Source of the DNA: Limnohabitans sp.
GTDB lineage: Bacteria > Pseudomonadota > Gammaproteobacteria > Burkholderiales > Burkholderiaceae_C
DNA: 64,000 nucleotides
NCBI GenBank assembly: GCA_024642215.1
Contig: JAHEBO010000009.1
Span: forward strand, 1-64,000
Reading direction: 5' to 3'
The position numbers and the translations under genes were made by a program. This document shows, piece by piece, positions 16,859 to 26,212 of this stretch. How positions within the stretch are numbered: the first letter of the stretch is position 1; every line of letters begins with the position of its first letter. The notes beneath the pieces are model-generated. The model did no database searches. It had not been told where the DNA came from and saw only the letters and a program-made list of their open reading frames with translations.

Positions 16859-17143
16859 ATGCCCAAATCGCTTGAATCTTCCACACCCTTGAGCCCCGGC
16901 GATATTTCGGCGGTCATTCAAATGGCTTGGGAAGATCGAACCACGTTCGAAACGATCTACGAAAGAACGGGCGTGACAGAACCCGGCGTGATCAAAATCA
17001 TGCGGGCCGAACTCACGGCCAGTTCATTCAAGATGTGGCGTACCAGAATGCGGGGCAGGGTGACCAAGCACCGCGAATTGCGGAGCGCCGAGATGAAGTT
17101 CGATGATCGGGCCATTGCCGACCATCGAAGGGCTAATTGCTAA
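16859..17143 (+). CDS. DUF2805 (TIGR03643-type) small protein
   Basis: 94 residues. It contains GDISAVIQMAWEDRTTFETIYERTGVTEPGVIKIMRAEL, which reads like a helix-turn-helix-shaped segment, then FKMWRTRMRGRVTKHREL and a basic tail. This matches my recollection of the DUF2805/TIGR03643 family, which co-occurs with FeS photolyases and DUF2256. It is divergent from the DUF2256-photolyase-flavin reductase operon across a 92-base gap. It could be a DNA-binding partner or regulator of the cluster; no experimental function is known to me. Confidence 0.8.
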   Translation: MPKSLESSTPLSPGDISAVIQMAWEDRTTFETIYERTGVTEPGVIKIMRAELTASSFKMWRTRMRGRVTKHRELRSAEMKFDDRAIADHRRANC

Positions 17144-17165
17144 TGAAGCGTTGAGCCGCGGTTGA

Positions 17166-19013
17166 TCAACGGCCGAACGAACGGCCACCGCCGTTGCCGC
17201 CGCCGCCATAGCCGCCACCACCGCCAGAGCGACCACCACGGCCGCCACCGCCGCCACCGCCGCCACCGCCGCCGCCAAATCCACCACCACCACCACCGCC
17301 ACCATGACGGCGAGGACCACCACGGCCACCGCCCGCCAAGCTGTCAATGCTGGTGCGTGTTGGATCGGGTTGTCCGCCACCACCACCACCGCTGTTGCGG
17401 CGAGGTGCACCTTGACGTGCAAATTGGTTGGTCATGAGAGGATCAATGTGACGTGGCAATTCGTCGCCACGGGGGCCACGGTCATTGCGTCGGTCGTTGT
17501 TGCGATCATTGCGATCGTTGAAACGATCGGAAGGCGCGCCATCAAAACTTCTTTCGGGACGATCTTGACGATCACCGCGTGGGCCTTGTGCAGGACCACC
17601 GCGACGTGAGGGGGGAGGACCGTTGCGTGAGCGTCCTGCTGCGCCTTCGGGGCGAGCCTGACCACCGCCACCGCCTTGGCCACCAGAGCGGCCACCACGG
17701 CCACCGCCACCACCTTCACCGGCAGGGCCTTTAGATTCGCGAATGCGTTGCATCATGTCGGAGCGCGCGGCTTTGGCCGCAGCTTGCATGACATCACGGC
17801 TTGGGGGACGGCCTGCACCGCCCCACAGAGTTTGACGGCCCATGGCAATGGGTTCGGCTTTCTCGCCGGCCTCGGGGCCAAAGCCTTCCAAAATTTGGAC
17901 TGGAATTTCTTGCTTGGTGAAGCGTTCGATTTCCATCATGAAACCTTCTTCGTCCAAGCACACCAAGCTCACGGCTTCACCACTGGCGCCGGCACGACCC
18001 GTACGGCCAATGCGGTGCACGTAGTCTTCAGAGACGTTAGGGATTTCGTAATTCACCACGTGTGGCAAGTCTTCAATGTCAATGCCGCGGGCTGCAATGT
18101 CGGTGGCCACCAAGGCGCGAATGTCGCCGCTCTTGAAGCCAGCCAAGGCCTGCGTGCGAGCGGTTTGACTTTTGTTGCCATGCAAGGCCATGGCCTTGAT
18201 GCCATTCTTTGTCAAATAGTCAGCCACATTGTTGGCGCCAAACTTGGTGCGAGTGAACACCAGCACTTGGCTCCAATTGTGTTGGTTGATGATGTGGACC
18301 AGCACTTCTTTTTTCTTGCCGCGACCCACGGGGTGGATCACTTGAGAAATGCGTTGAACGGTGGTGTTGCTGGGCGTGACTTGAATGCTTTGTGGGTTTT
18401 TCAAGAGCGTGGCAGCCAAGTCGCGAATTTCATCGCTGAAGGTGGCTGAGAACAACAAGCTTTGTTTGTCTTTGGGCACCAAGGCCAGAACTTTTTTCAC
18501 GTCATGGATGAAGCCCATGTCGAGCATGCGGTCGGCTTCGTCCAAGACCAAAATTTCAATACTGGACAAGTCGAGCAGACCTTGACCTTGCAAGTCCAGC
18601 AAGCGGCCGGGGGTGGCCACCAACACGTCAACGCCGCGCTTGACGCGATCGACTTGAGGCTTCATGCCCACGCCACCAAAAATCACGGTGGATTGGAGGC
18701 TGAGGTATTTGCCGTAATCTTTAACAGATTCTTCTACTTGGGCCGCCAATTCGCGGGTAGGTGTGAGCACCAAAGCGCGAATGGCTTTGCCGCCAAATTT
18801 GTTGCGACCAGCCTCTGTCAGGCTGAGCTTGTGCAGCACAGGCAACATGAACGCAGCAGTTTTGCCGGTTCCGGTTTGTGCACCGGCCAACAGGTCGTGC
18901 CCTGCCAAGACGATAGGAATCGCTTGGGCCTGAATGGGTGTCGGTGTGTCGTAGCCTTGCTCTTGCACGGCTTGCAGAATGGCCGGAGCCAAATTCAATT
19001 CTTCAAATTTCAT
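17166..19013 (-). CDS. rhlE: DEAD-box ATP-dependent RNA helicase, RhlE-like with Gly/Arg tail
   Basis: ATP-dependent RNA unwinding enzyme. From ATG 19013 it has 615 residues. Helicase motifs are the Q motif (PTPIQ), AQTGTGKT (45-52), [19 protein letters not shown] (158-161), SAT (189-191) and [10 protein letters not shown]. From about residue 405 there is a long disordered tail rich in Gly, Arg, Asp and Asn. It includes GRGGRSGG boxes, [13 protein letters not shown] and a final stretch of nearly pure Gly with Arg, giving RNA-binding RGG-like character. The upstream start at 19037 is inside a leader hairpin and unlikely. Probably involved in RNA degradation or ribosome assembly at low temperature. 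Confidence 0.93.
   Translation of the reverse strand: MKFEELNLAPAILQAVQEQGYDTPTPIQAQAIPIVLAGHDLLAGAQTGTGKTAAFMLPVLHKLSLTEAGRNKFGGKAIRALVLTPTRELAAQVEESVKDYGKYLSLQSTVIFGGVGMKPQVDRVKRGVDVLVATPGRLLDLQGQGLLDLSSIEILVLDEADRMLDMGFIHDVKKVLALVPKDKQSLLFSATFSDEIRDLAATLLKNPQSIQVTPSNTTVQRISQVIHPVGRGKKKEVLVHIINQHNWSQVLVFTRTKFGANNVADYLTKNGIKAMALHGNKSQTARTQALAGFKSGDIRALVATDIAARGIDIEDLPHVVNYEIPNVSEDYVHRIGRTGRAGASGEAVSLVCLDEEGFMMEIERFTKQEIPVQILEGFGPEAGEKAEPIAMGRQTLWGGAGRPPSRDVMQAAAKAARSDMMQRIRESKGPAGEGGGGGRGGRSGGQGGGGGQARPEGAAGRSRNGPPPSRRGGPAQGPRGDRQDRPERSFDGAPSDRFNDRNDRNNDRRNDRGPRGDELPRHIDPLMTNQFARQGAPRRNSGGGGGGQPDPTRTSIDSLAGGGRGGPRRHGGGGGGGGFGGGGGGGGGGGGRGGRSGGGGGYGGGGNGGGRSFGR
17171..17320. repeat. CCGCCACC-rich low-complexity DNA within the helicase tail
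   Basis: Dense runs of CCGCCACC and CCACCA (plus strand) encode the poly-Gly/RGG C-terminus on the minus strand. Such GGN tracts are prone to slippage, so tail length may vary between strains. Confidence 0.8.
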
Positions 19014-19019
19014 GATGGA

Positions 19020-19141
19020 GCGCCTATAGGGGCGCATGGCATCGGTTTGTCAGGCTGTTGGGTAACAGCCGCCAGTCAAAGACCGATGGGATTCACAGGT
19101 GGGCATGGAAACCACAGGCGAGAGCCTGGGTCAAACCCCAG
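19020..19141 (-). promoter_or_regulatory. structured leader upstream of the RNA helicase gene
   Basis: Four inverted repeats lie in the 5' leader. GCGCC/GGCGC at 19020-19035. GGCTGTT/AACAGCC with a four-base loop at 19053-19070. CAGGC/GCCTG with a GAGA loop (plus strand) at 19115-19128. CTGGG/CCCAG at 19126-19141. The last two share bases 19126-19128 and so exclude each other. The arrangement suggests RNA-structure control, as known for some cold-shock helicases. Function is inference. Confidence 0.45.
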
Positions 19142-19300
19142 CAGAAGTGCTGATGTTGCGGCAACTGGAGGCGGCAACAGGCAGATTGTCTCATGAAACG
19201 CAAGACTGGCAAATTAATTCAAAAGAATGAATATTTGCCTGCGATGGAATTTTTTGGTGTTTAATTTAAAGTTAATACCAAAAACATTGATATTGCCTAC

Positions 19301-20146
19301 ATGAACACACACTTATTTCAAGCTTTGTCCGTGTTGTGTCGCCGAGCTGGCGTCCAAAGCCTGATGCAGGCCCTGTGTTGCCTGTTGCTTGTCATGAACG
19401 CAGGTTCTGCCTTTGCCGATACCAGCCGTTTAGAAAAGGTCTTGCAGAACAAAGAGCTGAGAGCCTGTATTTGGCCAGAGTACTACAGCATCACTTACCG
19501 CAATCCAAAAACACGCGAGCTCAGTGGTATCGACATTGCCCTCACACAAGAGCTGGCCAAAGATTTAGGCGTCAAAGTGCGCTACATCGACAGCAATTTC
19601 TCGCAACTTTACGAGTCTCTCGAGCAAGATCGCTGCGATGTGGCCACGCACGCCATCGGCATCACCGCCGAGCGATTGACCAGGCTGCAGTTTTCTCAGG
19701 CCTATTTAAAGAGTGGCCTCTTTGCGGTCACGGTTAAAAACAAAGATGGCTTGCAAGCATGGGACAGTCTTGATCAACCGGGTCGTGTCATTGCTGTTGC
19801 AGCGGGCACCCTGATGGAGGGCGTCATGTCCAAGTCTTTGAAAAAAGCCAGGTTGGTGAAAGTTCAAGCACCGGGTACAAGAGAGCAAGAAGTGTTGTCT
19901 GGCCGTGCCGACGCTTTCATGACAGATTACCCCTACAGTTTGCGCATGATTGAGCTCACCGATTGGGCGGCCGTCATTCCAGCGCCAAACAGCATGCCCA
20001 CCACTGAATATGCCTATGCATTTGCAAAAGGGGACAACAGTTTGCTGTTGCGCGTAGATGCTTTTCTCAGTGCTGTCAAAAAAGACGGCCGCTTGCTGCA
20101 GTTTGCCAAGCAACACAATTTAGACCCCATCGTGGTTTTGAAATAA
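19301..20146 (+). CDS. periplasmic solute-binding protein (SBP family 3)
   Basis: 281 residues with a signal peptide ending AFA before DTSRLEKV (about residue 40). The mature part has the family 3 binding-protein pattern: LRACIWPEYYSITYRNPKTRELSGIDIALTQELAKDLG, QLYESLEQDRCDVATHAIGITAERLTRLQFSQAYL and GRADAFMTDYPYSL. These proteins bind amino acids or similar polar ligands. No ABC permease or ATPase gene is nearby. The next gene, 22 bases on, is a membrane hybrid histidine kinase, so it probably acts as a ligand sensor for that kinase. An AT-rich promoter region precedes it. Confidence 0.85.
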   Translation: MNTHLFQALSVLCRRAGVQSLMQALCCLLLVMNAGSAFADTSRLEKVLQNKELRACIWPEYYSITYRNPKTRELSGIDIALTQELAKDLGVKVRYIDSNFSQLYESLEQDRCDVATHAIGITAERLTRLQFSQAYLKSGLFAVTVKNKDGLQAWDSLDQPGRVIAVAAGTLMEGVMSKSLKKARLVKVQAPGTREQEVLSGRADAFMTDYPYSLRMIELTDWAAVIPAPNSMPTTEYAYAFAKGDNSLLLRVDAFLSAVKKDGRLLQFAKQHNLDPIVVLK

Positions 20147-20168
20147 AGCGTTCACATACTAGTAGTTC

Positions 20169-22763
20169 ATGGCATCGGCGCAGCGTCATCCTTCATCCAC
20201 GGCCGCCACAGGGGTCTATCGGTTCGGTGCATCTGTAGCCTTGTTCATTGTGGTGGTGGCGTCCGTCTATTTATGGCAAGACAGGCAGGGCACGCTAGAG
20301 CGCGAACAAGCCAGAGGTGAATTGCTTGCGCGCATCCTTTTCAATCATGTCAGTCGCACTTTGGAGTCCACCACCACCCTGATCACTGTGGCCAATCAGT
20401 GGTCAGATGCCGATTTTCGCGACCATGCCAAACTTCAAACTGCCATCGAAAAATCAAGTTTCATTCGGTCTCTGTCGATGTTGTCCGAAAGCGGTCAAGT
20501 CTTGGCCAGTTCAGAGGAAGGCGTTGTCCATCACACCGTGAAATGGGCTTCGATGGGCCTGGACCGCGATGTAGGGGATGACCTGGCAGCGGGGCGCTGG
20601 CAGCCCGCACGCAATCTTGATGATTTGAACAATGGCCATGCCAGCCTGAGGCACATTGCTGTTTTGCCCCTGTCTATTAGAACCAAGCGCGCCAATGGGC
20701 AAATGGTGCGCTGGCTGGCCTTGATCAATCCCAACGATTTGATTGACGGTTTTGCCGAGTCGGTTGATGCAGACTGTGATGCAGTTTATGTGTTTGATTA
20801 TGCGGGCCGCATTTTGGCCAGCAGCTCAGAGCGTTGGTTTCCAAATGACCAGCTTTTTAAAAACATGCCTGCAGTGCAGAGTGTGGCCAAAAACCAAGAA
20901 TTCGGTCGGTACTTCGACATTCAAAAAGATGCGCAAAATGACACGGAAAATTTAGAAGTCCATTTCAGGACTTCCGCCAATTTACCTGTCACCGTGGCTG
21001 TTGCCATTTCGCGCAGCCGTGTTGAAGCGCAATGGTGGTATGCCTCCAAAGGCATCATCGTGTTGTCCTTGTGCATGTTGTTGGCCACCTATTGGCTCAC
21101 ACGACAAATTGCCGCCATCTGGCTAAAACGTGAGGAAGACAGTTACGCCATGTCGCGTGCACTCAATGCGGCCGAAGCTGCCAACCAAGCCAAGTCATCT
21201 TTCTTGGCGCAAATGAGTCACGAAATCAGAACGCCCATCAACAGCATGGTGGGAATGACGGAGCTGGCGCTGGGCACGCCCTTGAATCCTGAACAAAAAG
21301 GCTATTTGGAAATGTCACGCACAGCCTCCAAAAGCTTGTTGCGACTCATTGATGATATTTTGGATTTCACACGCTTGGGCGCCAATCGCCTGACCTTAGA
21401 TCGCACCGTGTTTGACTTGCACACGGCATGCCAACAAGCCATGAAAGGCTTTGCTTTTCAAGCCGAGCAAACAAAGATCGAACTTTATTTGGTGATTGAG
21501 TCTGAAGTGCCGCAGTTGGTCATGGGTGACCCTTTGCGCTTGGGTCAGGTCTTGCAAAATTTGTTAGGCAACGCGCTTAAATTCAGCGACACGGGCTGGG
21601 TCAAACTGCGTGTGAAACACATGTCCAACATGGGCACACAAGTGAGGTGTTCCTTTGAAGTGACGGACACAGGCATTGGCATTCCATACGAAAAAATGCA
21701 CATGATATTTTCGCCATTCAGCCAAGCCGATGCCTCAGTCAATCGAAAGTTTGGTGGCAGTGGTTTGGGCCTTTCGATTGCCAAGAACCTTGTGAATTTA
21801 ATGTCGGGCGACATCAGTGTCCAGGCGCGAGAAGAGGGCGGCAGTGTTTTCACCTTTACCGCACAATTTGAATCAGTGTCCAACGCTCAAGCGCAATTGG
21901 ATGCAGCGGGCATGGGGATGTCAACGCATGGCTTCGACGCCTTGTCTCATGCGGTCGATGTGGTCCTCATTGAGTCCAATCCTGTTGCGCGTGAAATCTT
22001 AAGAAATTTGTTGGCATCGCAACAAATAGCACCCCAAGAAGTTGTCACGCCTGCCGCCTTGCAAGCTTGCTTGGAGGCGTGGCTCAAACAGGGGCTTGCG
22101 CGTCAGACATTGTGGGTCATTGATCACAGCATGTTGGCTTTTGTGGAGCCGGCGTTCCTGTTGGCCCAAGATCCCCACAAATGGCGAAATTTGTCTTGGG
22201 TTGTGTTGTCAGATTTTGGGCTGAACCATGATGTCCAAAATCTTTGCGCATTGGCCCGTACGCTGGGTGTCAAAGTGGCCAATTTGTACAAGCCCGTCAC
22301 AGGGCATGAGTTGCACAGTACCTTGGTCAAAATGACGCAGCGCGACGAGGCGGGCGAGCAAATTTCTAAAGCACAGGCCACCCAGACACAGCACACAGGC
22401 CATGTTTTGGTGGTTGAAGATACGCCCATGAATCAGCAATTGGCGCAGTGGACACTCCAGAAATTAGGTTGCAGTGTCGACATTGCCGAAAATGGCGAAG
22501 TGGCCATCCAAAAAATTCGACTGACACATTACGATTTGATTTTGATGGATCTGCAAATGCCAGGCATGGACGGCATTGCGGCAACCTATGAAATCAGGCG
22601 CATTGAAATCATCGAAGCCTTGCAGATGACGCCCATTGTGGCCATGACGGCCCACGTCTTGGACGAAGACCGATCGTTGGCTCAAAATGCTGGCATGCAA
22701 GACTTCTTGATCAAGCCTGTCTCCGCAGACGAATTTCAGCGGGTTTTGAAGCGTTTTTTATAG
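20169..22763 (+). CDS. hybrid sensor histidine kinase
   Basis: 864-residue membrane kinase. TM1 at about 17-36, a large periplasmic sensor region (37-294, dCache-like by shape), TM2 at about 295-312, and a short linker. The HisKA domain has phospho-acceptor H351 in SHEIRTP. The HATPase has N464, DTGIG at 500-504 and GGSGLGL at 529-535. There is a degenerate receiver-like segment (597-720) and an intact receiver with D794 and K849. No separate response regulator or HPt lies nearby, so output goes elsewhere or through a distant phosphotransfer protein. Probably cotranscribed with the preceding binding protein. Confidence 0.9.
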   Translation: MASAQRHPSSTAATGVYRFGASVALFIVVVASVYLWQDRQGTLEREQARGELLARILFNHVSRTLESTTTLITVANQWSDADFRDHAKLQTAIEKSSFIRSLSMLSESGQVLASSEEGVVHHTVKWASMGLDRDVGDDLAAGRWQPARNLDDLNNGHASLRHIAVLPLSIRTKRANGQMVRWLALINPNDLIDGFAESVDADCDAVYVFDYAGRILASSSERWFPNDQLFKNMPAVQSVAKNQEFGRYFDIQKDAQNDTENLEVHFRTSANLPVTVAVAISRSRVEAQWWYASKGIIVLSLCMLLATYWLTRQIAAIWLKREEDSYAMSRALNAAEAANQAKSSFLAQMSHEIRTPINSMVGMTELALGTPLNPEQKGYLEMSRTASKSLLRLIDDILDFTRLGANRLTLDRTVFDLHTACQQAMKGFAFQAEQTKIELYLVIESEVPQLVMGDPLRLGQVLQNLLGNALKFSDTGWVKLRVKHMSNMGTQVRCSFEVTDTGIGIPYEKMHMIFSPFSQADASVNRKFGGSGLGLSIAKNLVNLMSGDISVQAREEGGSVFTFTAQFESVSNAQAQLDAAGMGMSTHGFDALSHAVDVVLIESNPVAREILRNLLASQQIAPQEVVTPAALQACLEAWLKQGLARQTLWVIDHSMLAFVEPAFLLAQDPHKWRNLSWVVLSDFGLNHDVQNLCALARTLGVKVANLYKPVTGHELHSTLVKMTQRDEAGEQISKAQATQTQHTGHVLVVEDTPMNQQLAQWTLQKLGCSVDIAENGEVAIQKIRLTHYDLILMDLQMPGMDGIAATYEIRRIEIIEALQMTPIVAMTAHVLDEDRSLAQNAGMQDFLIKPVSADEFQRVLKRFL

Positions 22764-22837
22764 CCAGGCTCAGCGCATGAGCCTGCGCTAGGTCGATAAT
22801 CCAAATCAGATTCACATTCAGTCCTCGCAACACTTCA

Positions 22838-25800
22838 ATGGCCCACGCATTTCAACCAGGATTCATGGTCTTCCATGGCAACCGCCTGGAAGACCTGCGC
22901 GATCTGACGGTGGGCTTGATTCGTAACAACCCATTGCCCCCTTTGGTGCCAGAAACCTTGCTGGTGCAAAGCAATGGCATGAAGCACTGGCTCGAAATGG
23001 CACTGGCTGATGACAGTGCCATGGGCATTTGCGCGGCCACGCAAACCGAGTTGCCTTCCAGTTTCATTTGGCGCATGTACCGTTTGGTCTTGGGCCAAGA
23101 GGTGGTGCCTGTGGCCATGCCCTTTGACAAACAAGCGTTGGTCTGGCGCTTATGGCGTTTGTTGCCGGCGTTTGCGCAAACGCACCAAGTGGCACCTTTG
23201 CTGGCGTATGTCAACAACGATGTCTTGGGTCGTCAGCGCTACCAGCTGGCCCAGCAAGTGGCCGACGTGTTTGATGGTTATCAAAGCTATCGTGCCGATT
23301 GGCTGAGTGATTGGGCCAAAGGTCAATTTGTGCTGCATCACCTAGGTGAACGCAGAGCGCTTGCACCCGAGCATCTTTGGCAAGCTCAGTTGTGGCAGTT
23401 GTTGCAAGAAGATGTGTTGCAAACGCAAACGCCCGAGCTGGCCGCGCAATGTCTGTCGCGTTCTGAGGTGCATTCACAGTTCATGCGGAAAATTGAGCTG
23501 CCTCATGCCGTGATGCCAGAGGGCTTGCCACCACGCATTGTGGTCTTTGGCATTTCTAACTTGCCATTGCAAGTGGTGGAGGCTTTGGCTGCCTTGGGTC
23601 GTTGGTGCCAAGTCATTCTCATGGTGCAAAACCCCTGCCAAGAATATTGGGGCCATGACATGGACTTGGTAGCCCAGAAGCATTCCTTGTTGGCTTCATG
23701 GGGGCAACAAGGCCGTGATTATTTGCACGCACTTGAGCGCTTTGATCAACCTGCGCATGCGATGGGTTTGATGAGCAAACAAAGTTTTTTTTCAGATCCT
23801 GCAGACATTCCGACACCGACACGACTGCAGCAAGTTCAATCCGATATTTTGAACTTGAATCCCATGCCCGATGCACCCGAGCCTTTGCCTGATGACGGCA
23901 GTCTTCAAATGGTGCAAGCCCATTCTGCCCAGCGCGAGGTTGAAATATTGCACGACCGCCTGTGGGACTGGTTCGATCAGAATCCCTCCTGGAAACCCAC
24001 CGATGTGATGGTGATGGTGCCGGACATGGCCACGTTTGCATCGCACATTCAAGCCGTGTTTGGTCGTTTTCCTGCGCAGCATCCACGCCACATTCCGTTT
24101 TCTGTGGCAGACACCACGCCAAGGCAAGTGCCCTTGGTACAAGCGCTCGAGTTTTTGCTGAATTTGCCAGAAGCGCGTGTGACCTTGTCTGACTGGCTCA
24201 GCATGTTTGAAGTCACCGCTGTGCGGACAAAATTTCAGATGGACGAGTCTGAAGTGCAAACCCTCAAAAATTGGTTGCAGGCAGCCGCAGTTCGATGGGG
24301 GCTGGATCCTGCGCACCGTCAAAAATGGGGCGTGCCCAGCAACATGCCCCATGCGCAGCAAAATACGTGGATCTATGGTCTAGAGCGTTTGCTGTTGGGT
24401 TACGCCGCAGGTCAAGCCGATGGCATGGTTTCTTGGCAAGGTGTTTTGCCGCTCCCTCAAGTGGCCGGCTTGAGTGCACTCAAAGTGGGGCATTTGGCCG
24501 AATGGGTAGAGGCTGTGGCCATCAGCTTGGAACAATTGAATGCCTCACACACACCCTCAGACTGGTGCGCTGTGATGCATGCGCTGATGGCGCGATTTTT
24601 TGAAGCAGACAATGAAGCCGATGAGCGCATGCTCTTGCGCTTGAAGCAAGAACTCACCCAATGGCAGTCACTTTGCGACCAAGCCGGACTGACAGAACCC
24701 TTGCCTTTGACGGTGGTTCGCGAGCACTGGCTCTCAGGCCTGGAGTCTGCAGGATTGCAGCAAAGGTTCTTCGGCGGTGGTGTTCAGTTTTCCACCCTCA
24801 TGCCCATGCGTGCCATTCCCTTCAAAGCTTTGTGCTTGCTTGGCATGAACGATGGCGCCTACCCCCGTCAAAGCACGCCACGCGATTTTGATTTGATGAC
24901 CGAACACTGGCGCGCGGGCGATCGCTCCCGCCGTGAAGACGATCGTTATTTGTTCCTGGAAGCTTTTCTGTCAGCGCGCCAAAAGTTGTACATCAGCTGG
25001 CAAGGTCGCAGGTCGACCGACAACCAAGCCATGCCGCCTTCCGTTTTGGTCTCGCAGTTGCGTGACACCCTCAAGGCCCGCTTCTCGCCCGAAACACCGG
25101 CCGTCTTGCAACCCTTGCAAGCTTTCTCTGCGCAATACTTCAAACCCAATGCGCCTTTTTTCACCTACGCAGACGATTGGGAAAATGCACAACAAGCCCC
25201 ATCCCACCCGCAGTTGGCTTCCACCTTTCCAGCCATGCCCGAGGGTGAGTTGCCTCTCATTGCTGAGTGGCCGTTGAAAGAATGCTTGCGCATGCTCAAA
25301 CAACCCGTAGAGGTCTATTGGCGCAGTCGGCTTGGCGTGCAATTGAACGGGCCTGAAGCGTCGTTGCAAGATGACGAAAACTTTGTACTCACAGGTTTAG
25401 ATCGCTATGCCTTGGGTCGCGCTCTGCTTGAAGCCAGTGACATTGACCAACAACTCGAGGCTGAAAACTTGAAGGGTGCATTGCCCATGGGCGCTGCGGG
25501 TCAGATGGTGTTGAAACAGCAATACGAAGCTGCGCTGCGAGTCAAAGACCGCGCATCATCGTATTTAGAGCTATATCCCATTGAATTGCCAACTCAATCG
25601 ATTGAACTTGGCCTGCGCATGCCCTGGGGTGATGTTCGCATCAGTGCCGATATGGCTGGGTTACGCCAAGGCAAGACAGGTTGCTTGCAAATCACCAGCA
25701 GGCCAGGTGCTGTTGCCACAGGTCAGAAGGACCAGCAAACCGCTCGTGCCGATGTCTTGATCAACTTGTGGCCCCAGCATGTGTTGTTGTGTGCGGCAGG

Positions 25801-26212
25801 ATGGAACGTGCGCACCGTGGCGGTAGGGCTTGATGGTGTAGCCGTCTTGGCCGCTGTTCAAGCGCATCAAGCCCAGCAAATGTTGATGCAGTGGCTGACG
25901 GCTTACAGGCAAGCTTGGGCATGCCCATTGCCCATCACCTTCAAGGCCGGTTTGGCATTTGCAGCCGAACAAGCGCGACATGCGCAATCTGACAAAGCCG
26001 TTGATCCCCATCAAGTCATCGACCTCGCCTTGGACAAAGCCAGCAAAGCCTTTCACGACAGCTTTGCAGAAGACACTGACTTTGCGCGCTCTTTGTATGT
26101 GCAGCGTTCATTTGACAACTTTGAGCCACTTCGCTTGGGTTTGCCAACTTGGGCCCCCGTTTTGTATGCCGACCTGATGCGCGCAGCCACCATGGAGGGT
26201 GGCACGGCATGA
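22838..26212 (+). CDS. recC: exodeoxyribonuclease V subunit gamma
   Basis: 1124-residue RecC subunit of the RecBCD helicase-nuclease, which processes double-strand breaks and recognises Chi. Recognised by ETLLVQSNGMKHWLEMALAD, SSFIWRMYRLVLG, QVADVFDGYQSYRADWL, VVFGISNLP, IPFSVADTT, FFGGGVQFSTLMPMRAIPFKALCLLGMNDGAYPR, and the DDRYLFLEAFLSARQKLYISW stretch. It starts the recC-recB-recD operon and its stop overlaps the recB start as ATGA. Confidence 0.95.
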   Translation: MAHAFQPGFMVFHGNRLEDLRDLTVGLIRNNPLPPLVPETLLVQSNGMKHWLEMALADDSAMGICAATQTELPSSFIWRMYRLVLGQEVVPVAMPFDKQALVWRLWRLLPAFAQTHQVAPLLAYVNNDVLGRQRYQLAQQVADVFDGYQSYRADWLSDWAKGQFVLHHLGERRALAPEHLWQAQLWQLLQEDVLQTQTPELAAQCLSRSEVHSQFMRKIELPHAVMPEGLPPRIVVFGISNLPLQVVEALAALGRWCQVILMVQNPCQEYWGHDMDLVAQKHSLLASWGQQGRDYLHALERFDQPAHAMGLMSKQSFFSDPADIPTPTRLQQVQSDILNLNPMPDAPEPLPDDGSLQMVQAHSAQREVEILHDRLWDWFDQNPSWKPTDVMVMVPDMATFASHIQAVFGRFPAQHPRHIPFSVADTTPRQVPLVQALEFLLNLPEARVTLSDWLSMFEVTAVRTKFQMDESEVQTLKNWLQAAAVRWGLDPAHRQKWGVPSNMPHAQQNTWIYGLERLLLGYAAGQADGMVSWQGVLPLPQVAGLSALKVGHLAEWVEAVAISLEQLNASHTPSDWCAVMHALMARFFEADNEADERMLLRLKQELTQWQSLCDQAGLTEPLPLTVVREHWLSGLESAGLQQRFFGGGVQFSTLMPMRAIPFKALCLLGMNDGAYPRQSTPRDFDLMTEHWRAGDRSRREDDRYLFLEAFLSARQKLYISWQGRRSTDNQAMPPSVLVSQLRDTLKARFSPETPAVLQPLQAFSAQYFKPNAPFFTYADDWENAQQAPSHPQLASTFPAMPEGELPLIAEWPLKECLRMLKQPVEVYWRSRLGVQLNGPEASLQDDENFVLTGLDRYALGRALLEASDIDQQLEAENLKGALPMGAAGQMVLKQQYEAALRVKDRASSYLELYPIELPTQSIELGLRMPWGDVRISADMAGLRQGKTGCLQITSRPGAVATGQKDQQTARADVLINLWPQHVLLCAAGWNVRTVAVGLDGVAVLAAVQAHQAQQMLMQWLTAYRQAWACPLPITFKAGLAFAAEQARHAQSDKAVDPHQVIDLALDKASKAFHDSFAEDTDFARSLYVQRSFDNFEPLRLGLPTWAPVLYADLMRAATMEGGTA

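Noticed and set aside
17171-17320. Possible CRISPR-like or satellite array of CCGCCACC units
   Set aside because: Units have no regular spacer structure and translate to the Gly-rich tail of the helicase on the other strand.
17676-18449. Plus-strand open frames opposite the RNA helicase
   Set aside because: Shadow of the helicase gene; amino-acid content is His/Val/Gly-rich as for other antisense frames.
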